Below the pieces are notes generated by a model, which did no database searches, was not told where the DNA came from, and saw nothing but the letters and a program-made list of their open reading frames with translations. A stretch of 64,000 nucleotides of DNA from Brachybacterium sp. YJGR34 (GTDB lineage Bacteria; Actinomycetota; Actinomycetes; Actinomycetales; Dermabacteraceae), in assembly GCF_003347015.1 (NCBI RefSeq), contig NZ_PNFB01000001.1, positions 124,001-188,000 on the forward strand, given 5' to 3'. This document shows, piece after piece, positions 25,415-34,418 of this stretch; the stretch's first letter is position 1, and the number at the start of each line of letters is the position of its first letter. Made by a program: the position numbers and the translations under genes.

Positions 25415-26782
25415 GTGATCTCTCGACGACACCTCCTCGGCGGGTCCGCCGCGGCGGGACTGGCCCTGTCCTCCTGCGCCCGCGCTCCCGCCGCCGGGGA
25501 TCACGTCGTCCGCTACTGGGGGATGGGGGCCGCGGACGCGGACAAGGACGAGGCGGTCCGTGACGCGTTCCTGAGGACCGAGGCCGGCAAGGACGCCCGG
25601 ATCCACATCGACCAGGTGCCCTCGAACGGCGCCGCGGACATGAGCCCCATCATCACCGCGGTCCGCGGCAACACCGCCCCGGACGTGTGGTGGATGGGAC
25701 GCTTCACCGCCGTCCAGTCGGCGTCCATCGGACTGCTCGAGCCCCTCGATCCGCTGATCGAGGAGTTCGAGGGCGTCTCGCCGGAGGAGTTCATGAGTCA
25801 GTGGGTGCAGTTCGCCGTCGACGAGGTGACCTACGACGGCGGGATCTACGGGCTGCCGACGGACACCGACGCGCGTGCGCTCATGTACAACGAGGACGTG
25901 ATGATCGACGCCGGCGTCGATCTCGACATGCTCGATCCCGATCAGCACGTGATGACCTGGGGCGAGCTGCGGGAGGCGGCGCGGAAGGTCATGACGGTGG
26001 ACGGCCGCGGCAACTACACCCGCTTCGGCTTCGCGCCCTGGCTCGATGAGGGGTGGCCCTACACCTGGGGGTTCGGCCTCGGCGCGGAGGTCTACGACAA
26101 CGACACGGCGACGGTGACCCTCGATTCTCCGGAATGGGCCGCGGTCTACGAGCTGTACGCGGACTGGGCGGAGGAGTTCCCCTACGCCTCGGTCGACACC
26201 TTCTTCGCGACGTACCAGCCGCCGAACTCCCCGCCCAGCCAGTCCGCGATGTTCAGCGGCCGTCTGGGATTCACCACGACGGGCCCGTGGTCGATTCAGG
26301 GGAACGAGAAGTACGCCCCGGACCTCCCGCTGAAGTTCACCTGGCTGCCGGTGACCTCGAGCGGCGACGAGACCTACACCTGGTCCGGCGGATTCTCCCT
26401 CGCGATCCCGAAGGGAGCCAACATCACCAGGACCCTGTGGGAGTACATGACATTCCATGCCGGGTTCGAGGGGCAGTCGATCATCCAGCCGGCGATGGGC
26501 AATCTCCCCACCCACCTGCGGGCGATCGAGGAGAAGAAGTACAACCCTGCGGCGGAGATCTTCCGGCAGATGCTCCCGACCTCCATCGCCCGACCGCCGC
26601 TCCCGGCGGGCCAGGCCATCTGGGACACCCTCGACCGCACTCGCGTGGCCGTCCCGATCGGCTCCGAGACGCCCGCGGGAGCGGCCGAGGTCAACCAGGA
26701 CTACGTCGAGCCGAAGATGGACCTGTTCTCCGGATACCGAATGCCGGATTCCTACGGTCAGCCCAACGAGATCCCCGGCTGA
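25415..26782 (+). CDS. Orphan sugar-binding lipoprotein (family 1 solute-binding protein)
   Basis: 455 residues. A short N-terminus with ISRRHLLGG (R4-R5, Tat-like) leads to the lipobox L18-S-S-C21. The body is a family 1 sugar-binding protein. GTG 25415 has GGAGG seven bases upstream. No permease or ATPase gene lies nearby, so it must work with a transporter encoded elsewhere or has lost its partners. Its position next to the glycosidase operon and its own LacI-style operators suggest it captures the oligosaccharides that the operon degrades. The region just after its stop continues in the same frame as a degraded coding sequence. Confidence 0.88.
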   Translation: MISRRHLLGGSAAAGLALSSCARAPAAGDHVVRYWGMGAADADKDEAVRDAFLRTEAGKDARIHIDQVPSNGAADMSPIITAVRGNTAPDVWWMGRFTAVQSASIGLLEPLDPLIEEFEGVSPEEFMSQWVQFAVDEVTYDGGIYGLPTDTDARALMYNEDVMIDAGVDLDMLDPDQHVMTWGELREAARKVMTVDGRGNYTRFGFAPWLDEGWPYTWGFGLGAEVYDNDTATVTLDSPEWAAVYELYADWAEEFPYASVDTFFATYQPPNSPPSQSAMFSGRLGFTTTGPWSIQGNEKYAPDLPLKFTWLPVTSSGDETYTWSGGFSLAIPKGANITRTLWEYMTFHAGFEGQSIIQPAMGNLPTHLRAIEEKKYNPAAEIFRQMLPTSIARPPLPAGQAIWDTLDRTRVAVPIGSETPAGAAEVNQDYVEPKMDLFSGYRMPDSYGQPNEIPG

Positions 26783-27181
26783 TCCCGGTCGGAGCTGACC
26801 GCGCTCCGGGTCACCACCACCACGCCGGGGGACGAGCGCCAGGAGTGGGTCGTCGACGGCGAGCTGTGGCTGGAGGAGCGGGGCGACGGTCCTGAGCGGA
26901 GCGGGCACATCCAGCCCGAGGAGTTCGCGAGCAGCTGGGACTGGGCCCAGGTGCTCGAGGACCTCGCCGACGCGGCGAGCTCGCTCGAGGAGGTCGGCTC
27001 CCGCGAGATCGACGGAGCCTCGACGGATGGCTACGAGCTCACCTCCGAGGAACGGACCGAGACGTGGTGGATCGACGGCGACGGCCGACTGCGCGCGTTC
27101 GAGTTCGTCTATGCCGACGGCTCCACCGGCGGCGGGACGCTCTTCGGCTACGGCGAGGAGTCCCGCGTCGACGCTCCCTGA
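26783..27181 (+). pseudogene. C-terminal remnant of a lipoprotein, in frame behind the binding protein
   Basis: Immediately after the TGA of the binding protein the same frame stays open for 132 codons with coding-like base use. The deduced residues (VTTTTPGDERQEWVVDGELW at the start; TWWIDGDGRLRAFEF and LFGYGEES near the end) resemble the C-terminal half of LppX/LprG-like actinobacterial lipoproteins. There is no start codon with a ribosome site and no signal peptide; the best internal start, GTG 26951, would give only 76 residues. I read it as a gene truncated by a rearrangement that joined it to the binding-protein gene. Confidence 0.55.
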
Positions 27182-27613
27182 CCTGACGGGGATCGCTCAG
27201 GAAGGCCTCGTCGGAGCGCTTTTCGGCGGCTCTCGATGCATCGCCATGCAGTCGGGCCGCTGGGTGCTCGAAAACGGGTTGTCCGACAATCAGGAGAAGC
27301 TCTGTGCTCTGCAGGGATGAGCAGCCTCGCCGACGGTCGATTGGTCAACCGGTGCAGAGTATGCAAGCATCACTCCGGCTCCCTGTGCGATGACGCCGCG
27401 GACCGACTGCTCCGGTCGGACGTCCGCGGCCGCCGTCCCGTCCCCCGGAGCAGGTGCGAGGCACCGCTCGGGTCGACGGCGACAGGCCTGCGTCACGGGA
27501 GCACGGATCCGGTCGGCCCGAGGACGGGCGCAGCCCTGCGCGGGGTGCGCCCTGTGCAGCGCGCGCAGGACCGGATCGACACGATCGGTCAGTCCGCGAC
27601 GAAAGGAAGTCCA
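27182..27613. other. Gene-free stretch upstream of the symporter
   Basis: 432 bases with no supported gene. It contains one perfect 11-base palindrome, TTGTCCGACAA (27279-27289), and scattered A/T-richer words near 27,340-27,375 that could hold a promoter for the symporter, but no convincing -35/-10 pair. Confidence 0.5.
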
Positions 27614-29326
27614 GTGCCGCCAGCAGGCGAGATCGCCCAGCTCGGAATCATCGGAGTGCTCCTGCTCCTGCTCCTGTTCTACGGGGGCACGATGTGGATG
27701 TCGGTCGTGATCTCCCGCCGGAAGGAGAACGCCGACGGCTACATGACCGCCGGCAACACCATCGGCTTCGGCATCTCCGCGGCCTCGATGACCGCCACCT
27801 GGATCTGGGCGTCCTCCCTGTACGCCTCGGTGACCGCGGGCTACACCTACGGCGTCTCCGGCCCCATCCACTACGGGCTGTGGGGCGCCCTGATGATCCT
27901 GTTCATCTACCCCTTCGGCAAGCGGATCCGCGCCGTGGCGCCCAAGGCGCACACCCTCGCCGAGGTCATGTACGCCCGGCACGGGCGCTCCTCGCAGCTG
28001 ATGCTGGCAGGCTCCAACGTGCTGGGCTCGGTCATCTCGCTGACCTCGAACTTCATCGCGGGCGGCGCGATCATCGCGATGCTCTCCCCGCTCTCCTTCG
28101 GCGCCGGCATCCTCATCATCGCCGGCGGCGTGCTGATGTACACCCTGTGGTCCGGCTTCCGCGCCTCCGTGCTGACGGACTTCGCCCAGGTCGTCGCGAT
28201 GCTGGGTGCGGCCGTCGTCATCATCCCGGCGGTGTTCTTCCTCGCGGGCGGCCCCTCGATGTTCACCGCCGGCGTCGAGGCCGGCAACGTCACCCCGGAG
28301 CAGGAGAGCTTCTTCTCCTCGGACGCCTTCATGAACCAGGGCGCGCCGTACATCGCCGCGGTGCTCGCCTACGCGATCGGCAACCAGACCATCGCCCAGC
28401 GTCTCTTCGCCGTGCGCGAGGACCTCATCAAGCCCACCTTCGTCACCGCGACCGTCGGCTACGGCGCGACCGTGATCGGCGTGGGCATGCTCGGCGTGAT
28501 GGCGCTCTACCTGGGGGTCGAGCCCGCCGGCGGCGACGTCAACAACCTCATGCCGCAGATGGTGGGCACCTACCTGCCCGTCGTGCTGGTGGCGCTCGCC
28601 TTCATCATGATCGTCGGCTCGCTGTCCTCCACCGCGGACTCCGACCTCTCGGCGCTCAGCTCCATCGTCATGACCGACATCTACGGCCAGTCCGTGGGCC
28701 GGGAGAAGGCGAACCCGAGGGTCATGGTGCTCATCGGCCGGATCACGATGATCGTGGCCACCGCCGCGGCGCTGTTCTTCGCCACCGCGCAGTTCAACAT
28801 CCTCGACCTGCTCGTGTTCGTCGGCGCCCTCTGGGGCTGCCTGGTGTTCCCGGTCATCGCCTCCTTCTACTGGAAGAAGGTCACCAATGCGGCGTTCACC
28901 GTCTCCGTGCTCGCCGCGCTCGCGGTGTTCCTGCCCGTCCGCTTCACCCTGTTCCCGCTGACCGGCGCCTGGGGTCTGGTCGTCGAGCTGCTCTCCGTCG
29001 TGGGCATCGGCGTGGTGCTCGGCATCATGGCCTTCGGGTTCTTCGGTCTGCGTCCCGCGGTGATCGTCGGGGCGATCGCCACGGTCGCCGCGCTGCCCCT
29101 GGGTCTGGGGTACCTGCGGGACTTCGAGACGCTCTCCGGCTCCCTCGTGGCCTACGCGGTCTCCTTCCTCGTCTGCTACCTGATGAGCGTCCGCTCGCGC
29201 CAGGACTTCGACTTCGCCGTGATCCAGCAGGTCACCGGCGACTTCGAGGGCGACGACGAGGCCGTCGGGGCCGCCGACGAGATCCCGCCGACCGGGGCCG
29301 CCGAGCCCGCGCCCGCCGGCCGCTGA
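27614..29326 (+). CDS. Sodium:solute symporter family (SSS) transporter, DUR3-like
   Basis: 570 residues with 13-14 predicted membrane spans. The early segment with GYMTAGNTIGFGISAASMTA and the GNQTIAQR and SSTADSDLSALSSI motifs are those of SSS proteins, nearest in my reading to the urea/DUR3-like branch. GTG 27614 has AAAGGAAG six bases upstream. A 42-residue membrane protein follows after 67 bases. Substrate uncertain: urea or another small polar solute, or a sugar given the location. The C-terminal tail is acidic and Ala/Pro-rich. Confidence 0.85.
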   Translation: MPPAGEIAQLGIIGVLLLLLLFYGGTMWMSVVISRRKENADGYMTAGNTIGFGISAASMTATWIWASSLYASVTAGYTYGVSGPIHYGLWGALMILFIYPFGKRIRAVAPKAHTLAEVMYARHGRSSQLMLAGSNVLGSVISLTSNFIAGGAIIAMLSPLSFGAGILIIAGGVLMYTLWSGFRASVLTDFAQVVAMLGAAVVIIPAVFFLAGGPSMFTAGVEAGNVTPEQESFFSSDAFMNQGAPYIAAVLAYAIGNQTIAQRLFAVREDLIKPTFVTATVGYGATVIGVGMLGVMALYLGVEPAGGDVNNLMPQMVGTYLPVVLVALAFIMIVGSLSSTADSDLSALSSIVMTDIYGQSVGREKANPRVMVLIGRITMIVATAAALFFATAQFNILDLLVFVGALWGCLVFPVIASFYWKKVTNAAFTVSVLAALAVFLPVRFTLFPLTGAWGLVVELLSVVGIGVVLGIMAFGFFGLRPAVIVGAIATVAALPLGLGYLRDFETLSGSLVAYAVSFLVCYLMSVRSRQDFDFAVIQQVTGDFEGDDEAVGAADEIPPTGAAEPAPAGR

Positions 29327-29393
29327 CGAGCCCGCCGCCACCGACCGGGCACCGCCCGGCCCGACCACCACACACCCCTCCAGGAGGAATCCC

Positions 29394-29522
29394 ATGACCG
29401 CACTGCTGACCGCCTACGTCCTGATGTGGCCCGTGCTCGTGCTCGGCGTCCTGGTCACGATCACCGGCGCCTTCGTCAAGGACGTCAGGAAGGCCCGCGC
29501 GGAGGGCCGCCCGGTCATCTGA
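29394..29522 (+). CDS. Small membrane protein, putative transporter small subunit
   Basis: 42 residues: one hydrophobic span (about residues 3-28), then a basic tail FVKDVRKARAEGRPVI. An excellent AGGAGG site lies six bases before ATG 29394. Tiny proteins of this form, one helix followed by a charged tail ending in RP-hydrophobic, are found directly behind SSS or other transporter genes in actinobacteria, comparable to the small MetS partner of methionine importers. It probably associates with the upstream symporter. Too short for usual gene-calling cut-offs. Confidence 0.75.
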   Translation: MTALLTAYVLMWPVLVLGVLVTITGAFVKDVRKARAEGRPVI

Positions 29523-29639
29523 CCGCCGCCGTCCGTCGCTCTCCTCCGATGCCGCCGGGCAGAGTGGGGTGCGATTCCGAGCCGGAAACCGCCCGCGGAC
29601 GGTTCGGATCCGCACCCAACTCGTCGGGAGGCGCCGGGT

Positions 29640-29670
29640 GAGCGCCGGGCGCGCGACGCGCCCGGCGCTC
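29640..29670. terminator. Strong hairpin closing the symporter operon
   Basis: Perfect 14-bp stem (29640-29653 and 29657-29670) with a three-base loop, about 120 bases after the small ORF and before the promoter of the next gene. Confidence 0.7.
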
Positions 29671-29795
29671 GCGGGCTCAGGGCACGATCCACCCGGCCGC
29701 GCGGAACCGTGCAGGCGGCAGCGGTCGAGGATCCCGCCGCCTCGGGATCCTGTGCCCGTGCCTCGTGGCCTGCTTCCCGACCCGCGGGACGGGAA

Positions 29796-29824
29796 TGACC
29801 CGACCTCTGCCGCCTGCCTAGCAT
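29796..29824 (+). promoter_or_regulatory. Promoter of the MFS gene, apparently leaderless
   Basis: TGACCC (29796-29801), 17-base spacer, TAGCAT (29819-29824). The expected start of transcription coincides with GTG 29832, and no ribosome site is present. Confidence 0.5.
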
Positions 29825-29831
29825 GGACCCG

Positions 29832-31088
29832 GTGACCACGCCCTTCCCCGCCTCCCATGTCCCGACCCTCCCGGAGCGACCCCGCAGGGCCGGCGCCCGG
29901 ATCACGATCACCCTCGCCTCGCTCGCGATGATCGGGCCGTTCACGATCGACACCGTGTTCCCGGCCTTCACCCGCATCGGCGAGGAGTTCGCGAGCGACG
30001 AGGTCGCCCTCCAGCAGCTGGTCTCCGCCTATCTCGCCGCCTTCGCGGTGATGTCGATCTTCCACGGCCCGCTCTCCGACGCGCTGGGGCGCAAGAAGGT
30101 CATGATCGGCGGTCTGATCATCTACCTGATCGGGATGTTCGGCTGCGTGCTGGCCCCCAGCCTGGGCAGCCTGATCCTGCTGCGGGTGCTGCAGGGCATG
30201 AGCGCCGGCGCGGCCACCATCGTCTCCCGCGTGGTCATCCGCGACATGTTCTCCGGCTCCGAGGCGCAGCGGCTGATGGCGCAGGTCATGATGATCTTCT
30301 CGGTCGCGCCGGCGATCGCCCCGATCCTCGGCGGCTGGCTGCTGCTGCTCGGCGACTGGCGCTGGGTGTTCGCGGGCGTGGGGGTGTACGGCCTGGTGGT
30401 CCTCGCGCTCACCGTCCGGCTGCCCGAGACCCTCCCGCCCGAGGAGCGCACGCCGCTGCAGGTGCGCTCCCTGCTGGGCTCGCTGGTGCACGTGGGCCGG
30501 TCCCCGGTGATGCTGCGGATCGCCGCGGCCTCCGCCTTCGGCTTCGCCGCCCAGTTCCTCTTCATCGCCGCCGCCTCGATCTACGTGGTGCGCCTGCTGG
30601 GCCTGGGGGAGCAGGACTTCTGGGTGCTCTTCGTGCCCCTGATCATCGGCATGATGTCCGGCGCCTGGGTGGTGGGGCGCGCCGCGGACCTCATGGACCG
30701 CGCCCGGTTGATCACGATCGGCTTCGCCGGCACGGTGCTCGCGGCCGGTCTGAACATCGTGCTGGTCTCCCTCGCCCCCGAGTTCACCGGCGCCATCACC
30801 TGGTCGCTGCTGCTCGCGGTCATCGGACCGATGGTCATCGCCTTCACGGTCGCGCTGGTGTTCGCCCCGATCCAGCTGGAGGTGCTGGACCTGTTCCCGC
30901 ACGAGCGCGGCGCCGCCGCCTCGCTGGGCACCTTCTTCGCGCTCGTGCTCAACGCGCTGCTGGCCGGGGCGATCGCCCCGATGGTCGCGACCAGCCTGCT
31001 CTCCCTGGCCCTGACCTCCCTGGCCTTCGCGGTGCTGGGCGGGGCCTTCTGGGCCTGGCACCTGCACGCGCTGCGCTCCCGCGCCTGA
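29832..31088 (+). CDS. Bcr/CflA-type MFS drug efflux transporter
   Basis: 418 residues, 12 predicted spans. Motif A (GPLSDALGRKKV) follows span 2 and motif-C-like glycines (PAIAPILGGWL) lie in span 5, as in the DHA1 12-span proton antiporters of the Bcr/CflA group that export bicyclomycin, chloramphenicol or related compounds. Two starts are possible: ATG 29823 and GTG 29832. I prefer 29832 because the -10 box TAGCAT overlaps 29823, making that codon part of the promoter. No regulator lies beside it. Substrate unknown. Confidence 0.87.
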   Translation: MTTPFPASHVPTLPERPRRAGARITITLASLAMIGPFTIDTVFPAFTRIGEEFASDEVALQQLVSAYLAAFAVMSIFHGPLSDALGRKKVMIGGLIIYLIGMFGCVLAPSLGSLILLRVLQGMSAGAATIVSRVVIRDMFSGSEAQRLMAQVMMIFSVAPAIAPILGGWLLLLGDWRWVFAGVGVYGLVVLALTVRLPETLPPEERTPLQVRSLLGSLVHVGRSPVMLRIAAASAFGFAAQFLFIAAASIYVVRLLGLGEQDFWVLFVPLIIGMMSGAWVVGRAADLMDRARLITIGFAGTVLAAGLNIVLVSLAPEFTGAITWSLLLAVIGPMVIAFTVALVFAPIQLEVLDLFPHERGAAASLGTFFALVLNALLAGAIAPMVATSLLSLALTSLAFAVLGGAFWAWHLHALRSRA

Positions 31089-31089
31089 G

Positions 31090-31130
31090 ACCGGTGGCGG
31101 GAACGGGCCCCCTCCCGCGGCGGCGCCGGT
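31090..31130 (+). terminator. Possible terminator after the MFS gene
   Basis: Imperfect hairpin: outer ACCGG/CCGGT (31090-31094, 31126-31130) and inner GCGGGA/TCCCGC (31097-31102, 31113-31118), starting two bases after the stop. Confidence 0.4.
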
Positions 31131-31222
31131 AGAGTCGCCAGTGCACGTCAGGCGATGATCGGCCTGTCGCTCCGGCAGCCGAGCTCCGTCGCCCCCAGCC
31201 GCGCACGACGAGGGAGCCTTCC

Positions 31223-32215
31223 ATGACCGCATCTGCCCCCACCTCCTCCGCCCCCGACCGCAACCTGGCCCTCGAGCTGGTCCGCGTCACCGAGGCCGCC
31301 GCCATCGCCGGCGGCCGCTGGGTGGGCGCGGGAGACAAGATCCGGGCCGACGGCGCGGCGGTCGACGCCATGCGCTCCTTCATGGACACCGTCCGCATGG
31401 ACGGCACCGTGGTGATCGGCGAGGGGGAGAAGGACGAGGCCCCGATGCTGTTCAACGGGGAGCAGGTGGGGGACGGCACCGGTCCGCGGGTCGACGTCGC
31501 CGTGGACCCGATCGACGGCACCCGCCTGACGGCGCTCGGGTACAACAACGCGCTGGCGGTCTTCGCCGTCGCGGAGCAGGGGAGCATGTACGACCCCTCC
31601 GCGGTGTTCTACATGGAGAAGATGGTGGTGGGACCCGAGGCCGCGGAGTTCGTGGACCTGCGCCTGCCGATCGAGCAGAACGTCAAGCTGGTGGCGAGGG
31701 CGCTGGACAAGCCGGTCAACCAGGTCACCGTGTGCGTGCTCGAGCGGGCCCGCCATGAGGGCCTGGTCCGCGAGATCCGAGCGGCCGGGGCGCGGGTCAA
31801 GTTCATCATGGACGGTGACGTGGCCGGGGCGATCGCCGCCGCCCGCGGCGCCGGCGTGGACATGCTGCTGGGCACCGGCGGCACCCCCGAGGGGATCATC
31901 GCCGCCTGCGCGGTCAAGGCCACCGGCGGCATGATCCAGGGCCGGCTGGCCCCCACCGACGAGGCGGAGCGGCAGCGGGCGGTGGACGCCGGCCACGACC
32001 TCGAGCGCGTGCTGACCACCGATGACCTGGTCACCTCCGACAACTGCTATTTCGCCGCCACGGGGATCACCGACGGCGACCTGCTGCGCGGGGTGCGCTA
32101 CCAGAGCCACCGGATCGTCACCGAGTCGATCGTCATGCGCTCGACCTCCGGGACGGTGCGGATCGTCGAGGCGGAGCACCGGGCGGAGAAGTGGGGGCGC
32201 TGGATCTCCGAGTGA
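31223..32215 (+). CDS. glpX: Fructose-1,6-bisphosphatase class II
   Basis: 330 residues, full length. Signatures [11 protein letters not shown] (about 72-82) and DPIDGTRL (about 97-104) are the metal- and phosphate-binding motifs of the lithium-sensitive phosphatase superfamily as found in GlpX. It hydrolyses fructose 1,6-bisphosphate in gluconeogenesis, the usual FBPase of actinobacteria. ATG 31223 has GAGGGAG upstream. A short N-terminal Ser/Thr/Pro-rich extension precedes the first helix. The following Nudix regulator starts 31 bases on. Confidence 0.95.
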   Translation: MTASAPTSSAPDRNLALELVRVTEAAAIAGGRWVGAGDKIRADGAAVDAMRSFMDTVRMDGTVVIGEGEKDEAPMLFNGEQVGDGTGPRVDVAVDPIDGTRLTALGYNNALAVFAVAEQGSMYDPSAVFYMEKMVVGPEAAEFVDLRLPIEQNVKLVARALDKPVNQVTVCVLERARHEGLVREIRAAGARVKFIMDGDVAGAIAAARGAGVDMLLGTGGTPEGIIAACAVKATGGMIQGRLAPTDEAERQRAVDAGHDLERVLTTDDLVTSDNCYFAATGITDGDLLRGVRYQSHRIVTESIVMRSTSGTVRIVEAEHRAEKWGRWISE

Positions 32216-32246
32216 GGGGCGAGGGGATCGGCGCTAACCTGGAGAT

Positions 32247-32954
32247 ATGGCCAGCTCCGCGCCCGCGATCCACGTCGCCGTCGATCTCACCGTCCTCACC
32301 CTGCGCGAGGGCCGGCTCAGCGTCCTGCTGATCCGTCGCGAGGAGGATCCGCACCGCGGCGCCTGGGCGCTGCCCGGCGGCTTCATCGCGGTCGGCGAGG
32401 ACCTCGAGGACGCCGCGTACCGGGTGCTGGCCGACGAGGCCTCGCTGGGCAGCGGGGCGGTCCACCTCGAGCAGGTCCGCACCTTCGGCGCCCCCGGGCG
32501 CGATCCCCGCGGCCACGTGGTCTCGGTGTCCTTCATGGCCCTGGGTGCGGACCTCCCGGACCCCCAGCGCGGCGACGACGTGGCCGATGCCCGCTGGTGG
32601 GCGCTCGGCGACCTGGCCGCGGTGCCGCTCGCCTTCGACCACGCCGCGGTGCTCGAGTGCTCCCTCGAGCGGGCCCGCAGCAAGCTCGAGTACACGACCC
32701 TCGCGATCACCTTCCTGCCCGCGGAGTTCACGATCTCGCAGCTGCGCGGGGTCTACGAGAGCGTCTGGGGCGCGAACCTGGACGCCGGCAACTTCCACCG
32801 CAAGGCCACGCGCACCGAGGGCTTCCTCGTCGAGCTCGACCGGCACGCCCCCACCACCGGGGGCCGGCCCGCCCGCCTCTACCGGGCGGGCCCGGGCACC
32901 TCCCTGGTCCCGCCGCTGCTGCGCGTGGGCGACGGGGAGGCCGGGGGCCGGTGA
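32247..32954 (+). CDS. NrtR-like regulator: Nudix-fold sensor with winged helix
   Basis: 235 residues. The N-terminal half is a Nudix fold, but the Nudix box is degenerate: GGFIAVGEDLEDAAYRVLAD lacks the catalytic REUxEE pattern, so hydrolysis is unlikely. The C-terminal half (about 140-220; FTISQLRGVYESVWG, NFHRKATRTEGFL) is the winged helix of NrtR-type repressors, which sense ADP-ribose and control NAD genes in other bacteria. No NAD gene is next to it. ATG 32247 has both a GGAG four bases upstream and a TAACCT -10 box six bases upstream. Confidence 0.85.
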   Translation: MASSAPAIHVAVDLTVLTLREGRLSVLLIRREEDPHRGAWALPGGFIAVGEDLEDAAYRVLADEASLGSGAVHLEQVRTFGAPGRDPRGHVVSVSFMALGADLPDPQRGDDVADARWWALGDLAAVPLAFDHAAVLECSLERARSKLEYTTLAITFLPAEFTISQLRGVYESVWGANLDAGNFHRKATRTEGFLVELDRHAPTTGGRPARLYRAGPGTSLVPPLLRVGDGEAGGR

Positions 32955-32972
32955 GCGTGGCAGGATCGTCCC

Positions 32973-34241
32973 GTGACCACTGATCCTGCAGCACCCGCCG
33001 CCCCCTCAGCACCCGCAGCCTTCGCCGACGACGCCCGCGCGGCCCTCGCCGCCGCGTACGCCGCGGCGCGCACGAGGGTCCACGCCCTCGCCGACGCGCT
33101 CCACGCCGATCCCGAGATCGCCTTCGAGGAGCACCGCGCCCACGACCGCTGCGCCGCCCTGCTCGAGGGCGCGGGCTTCGTGCTCGAGCGCGGGATCGCG
33201 GAGCTGCCCACCGCCTTCCGCGCCCGGATCGGCTCCGGGTCCCTGGTGGCGGCCCTGTGCGTGGAGTACGACGCCCTGCCCGGGATCGGCCATGGCTGCG
33301 GGCACGACCTCATCGCCGGCGCCTCCCTCGGCGCGGCGCTCGCGCTCGCCGGCGCGGTCGACGAGCTCGACCTGACGCTGCTGGTCATCGGCACGCCGGC
33401 GGAGGAGCACGGCGGCGGCAAGCAGCTGCTGCTGGACCGCGGGGTGTTCGACGGGGTGGACCTGGCGCTGATGGCCCATCCCACCGGGCACACCGACACC
33501 TACGACGTGCTGGGCTCGACCAGCCAGGCCGTCGGCCGCTGGCGAGCCACCTACACAGGCCGCGGCGCGCACGCCGCCGCCAACCCCACCGAGGGGGTCA
33601 ACGCCAACGACGCCGCCGTCATCGCGCAGGTCGCCGCCGGGCTGCTGCGCCAGCGGGTCGAGGACGGCCAGCGTCTCGCGCTGGTGCCCCAGCAGACCGG
33701 TCTCACCAACATCGTGCCCGAGCGGGCGGTGGTGGACTTCGAGTGCCGGGCCCTGACGATGCCCGCGTTCGAGCAGCTGCGGGACCTGCTGATGGCCTGC
33801 TTCGAGGCCGGCGCGGTCGCCACCGGCGCGCGCCTCGAGATCGAGGCCACCGAGCCCGTCTACGAGCCGCTGCTCCAGGACGAGGTGCTCGGCGCGGCCT
33901 GGAACGCGGCCATGGAGCGCCTGGGCCGACCGCTGAACGGCTCCCTCGGCGTCATGGCCGCCTCGACGGACATGGGCAACGTGACCCAGCGCGTGCCGGG
34001 TCTGCACCCCTTCGTCGGCATCACCGGCGCGGACGCCGCCCTGCACACCCCGGCCTTCGCCGAGCACTCCGCGAGCGCGGAGGGCCGCCGCCTGCTGGAC
34101 GACGCCGCGGTGGCGATGGCCTGGGTGATCCGGGACGTCGCCGCGGACCCCGCCGCCCGCGCCGCAGTGCGCGAGCAGGCTGCCCGCCTCGCGGCCGCCG
34201 GCGGGTTCGCGGCCGGCGGCGCCGTGCCCGCGCCGCGCTGA
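32973..34241 (+). CDS. M20 family amidohydrolase/metallopeptidase
   Basis: 422 residues. HGCGHD (about 107-112) and PAEEHGGGK (about 140) supply zinc ligands of the M20D group, which includes AbgB-like aminobenzoyl-glutamate hydrolases and aminoacylases. The dimerisation (lid) domain sits in the middle, around residues 190-290, with GRGAHAAANPTEGVNA carrying the conserved His. It should cleave an amide bond of an N-acyl or dipeptide-like substrate in the cytoplasm; exact substrate unknown. GTG 32973 starts 18 bases after the regulator gene, so the two may be co-transcribed. Confidence 0.88.
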   Translation: MTTDPAAPAAPSAPAAFADDARAALAAAYAAARTRVHALADALHADPEIAFEEHRAHDRCAALLEGAGFVLERGIAELPTAFRARIGSGSLVAALCVEYDALPGIGHGCGHDLIAGASLGAALALAGAVDELDLTLLVIGTPAEEHGGGKQLLLDRGVFDGVDLALMAHPTGHTDTYDVLGSTSQAVGRWRATYTGRGAHAAANPTEGVNANDAAVIAQVAAGLLRQRVEDGQRLALVPQQTGLTNIVPERAVVDFECRALTMPAFEQLRDLLMACFEAGAVATGARLEIEATEPVYEPLLQDEVLGAAWNAAMERLGRPLNGSLGVMAASTDMGNVTQRVPGLHPFVGITGADAALHTPAFAEHSASAEGRRLLDDAAVAMAWVIRDVAADPAARAAVREQAARLAAAGGFAAGGAVPAPR

Positions 34242-34418
34242 CCTCGCGGCGCCGGATCCGCGCCGACGAACGGTCGCGGGACCGCCCGCTCCGCTCCACC
34301 GCGGGGTCACCCGCCCGTCACCTGGGAGCGGGAGGCTGGGGCCACTGTCCGAGCCCCCGCGGGGTTCGTCGGCCGATCCGGTGATCCTCCCGGGGCAGCG
34401 CGAGAAAGCTGGTCCACG

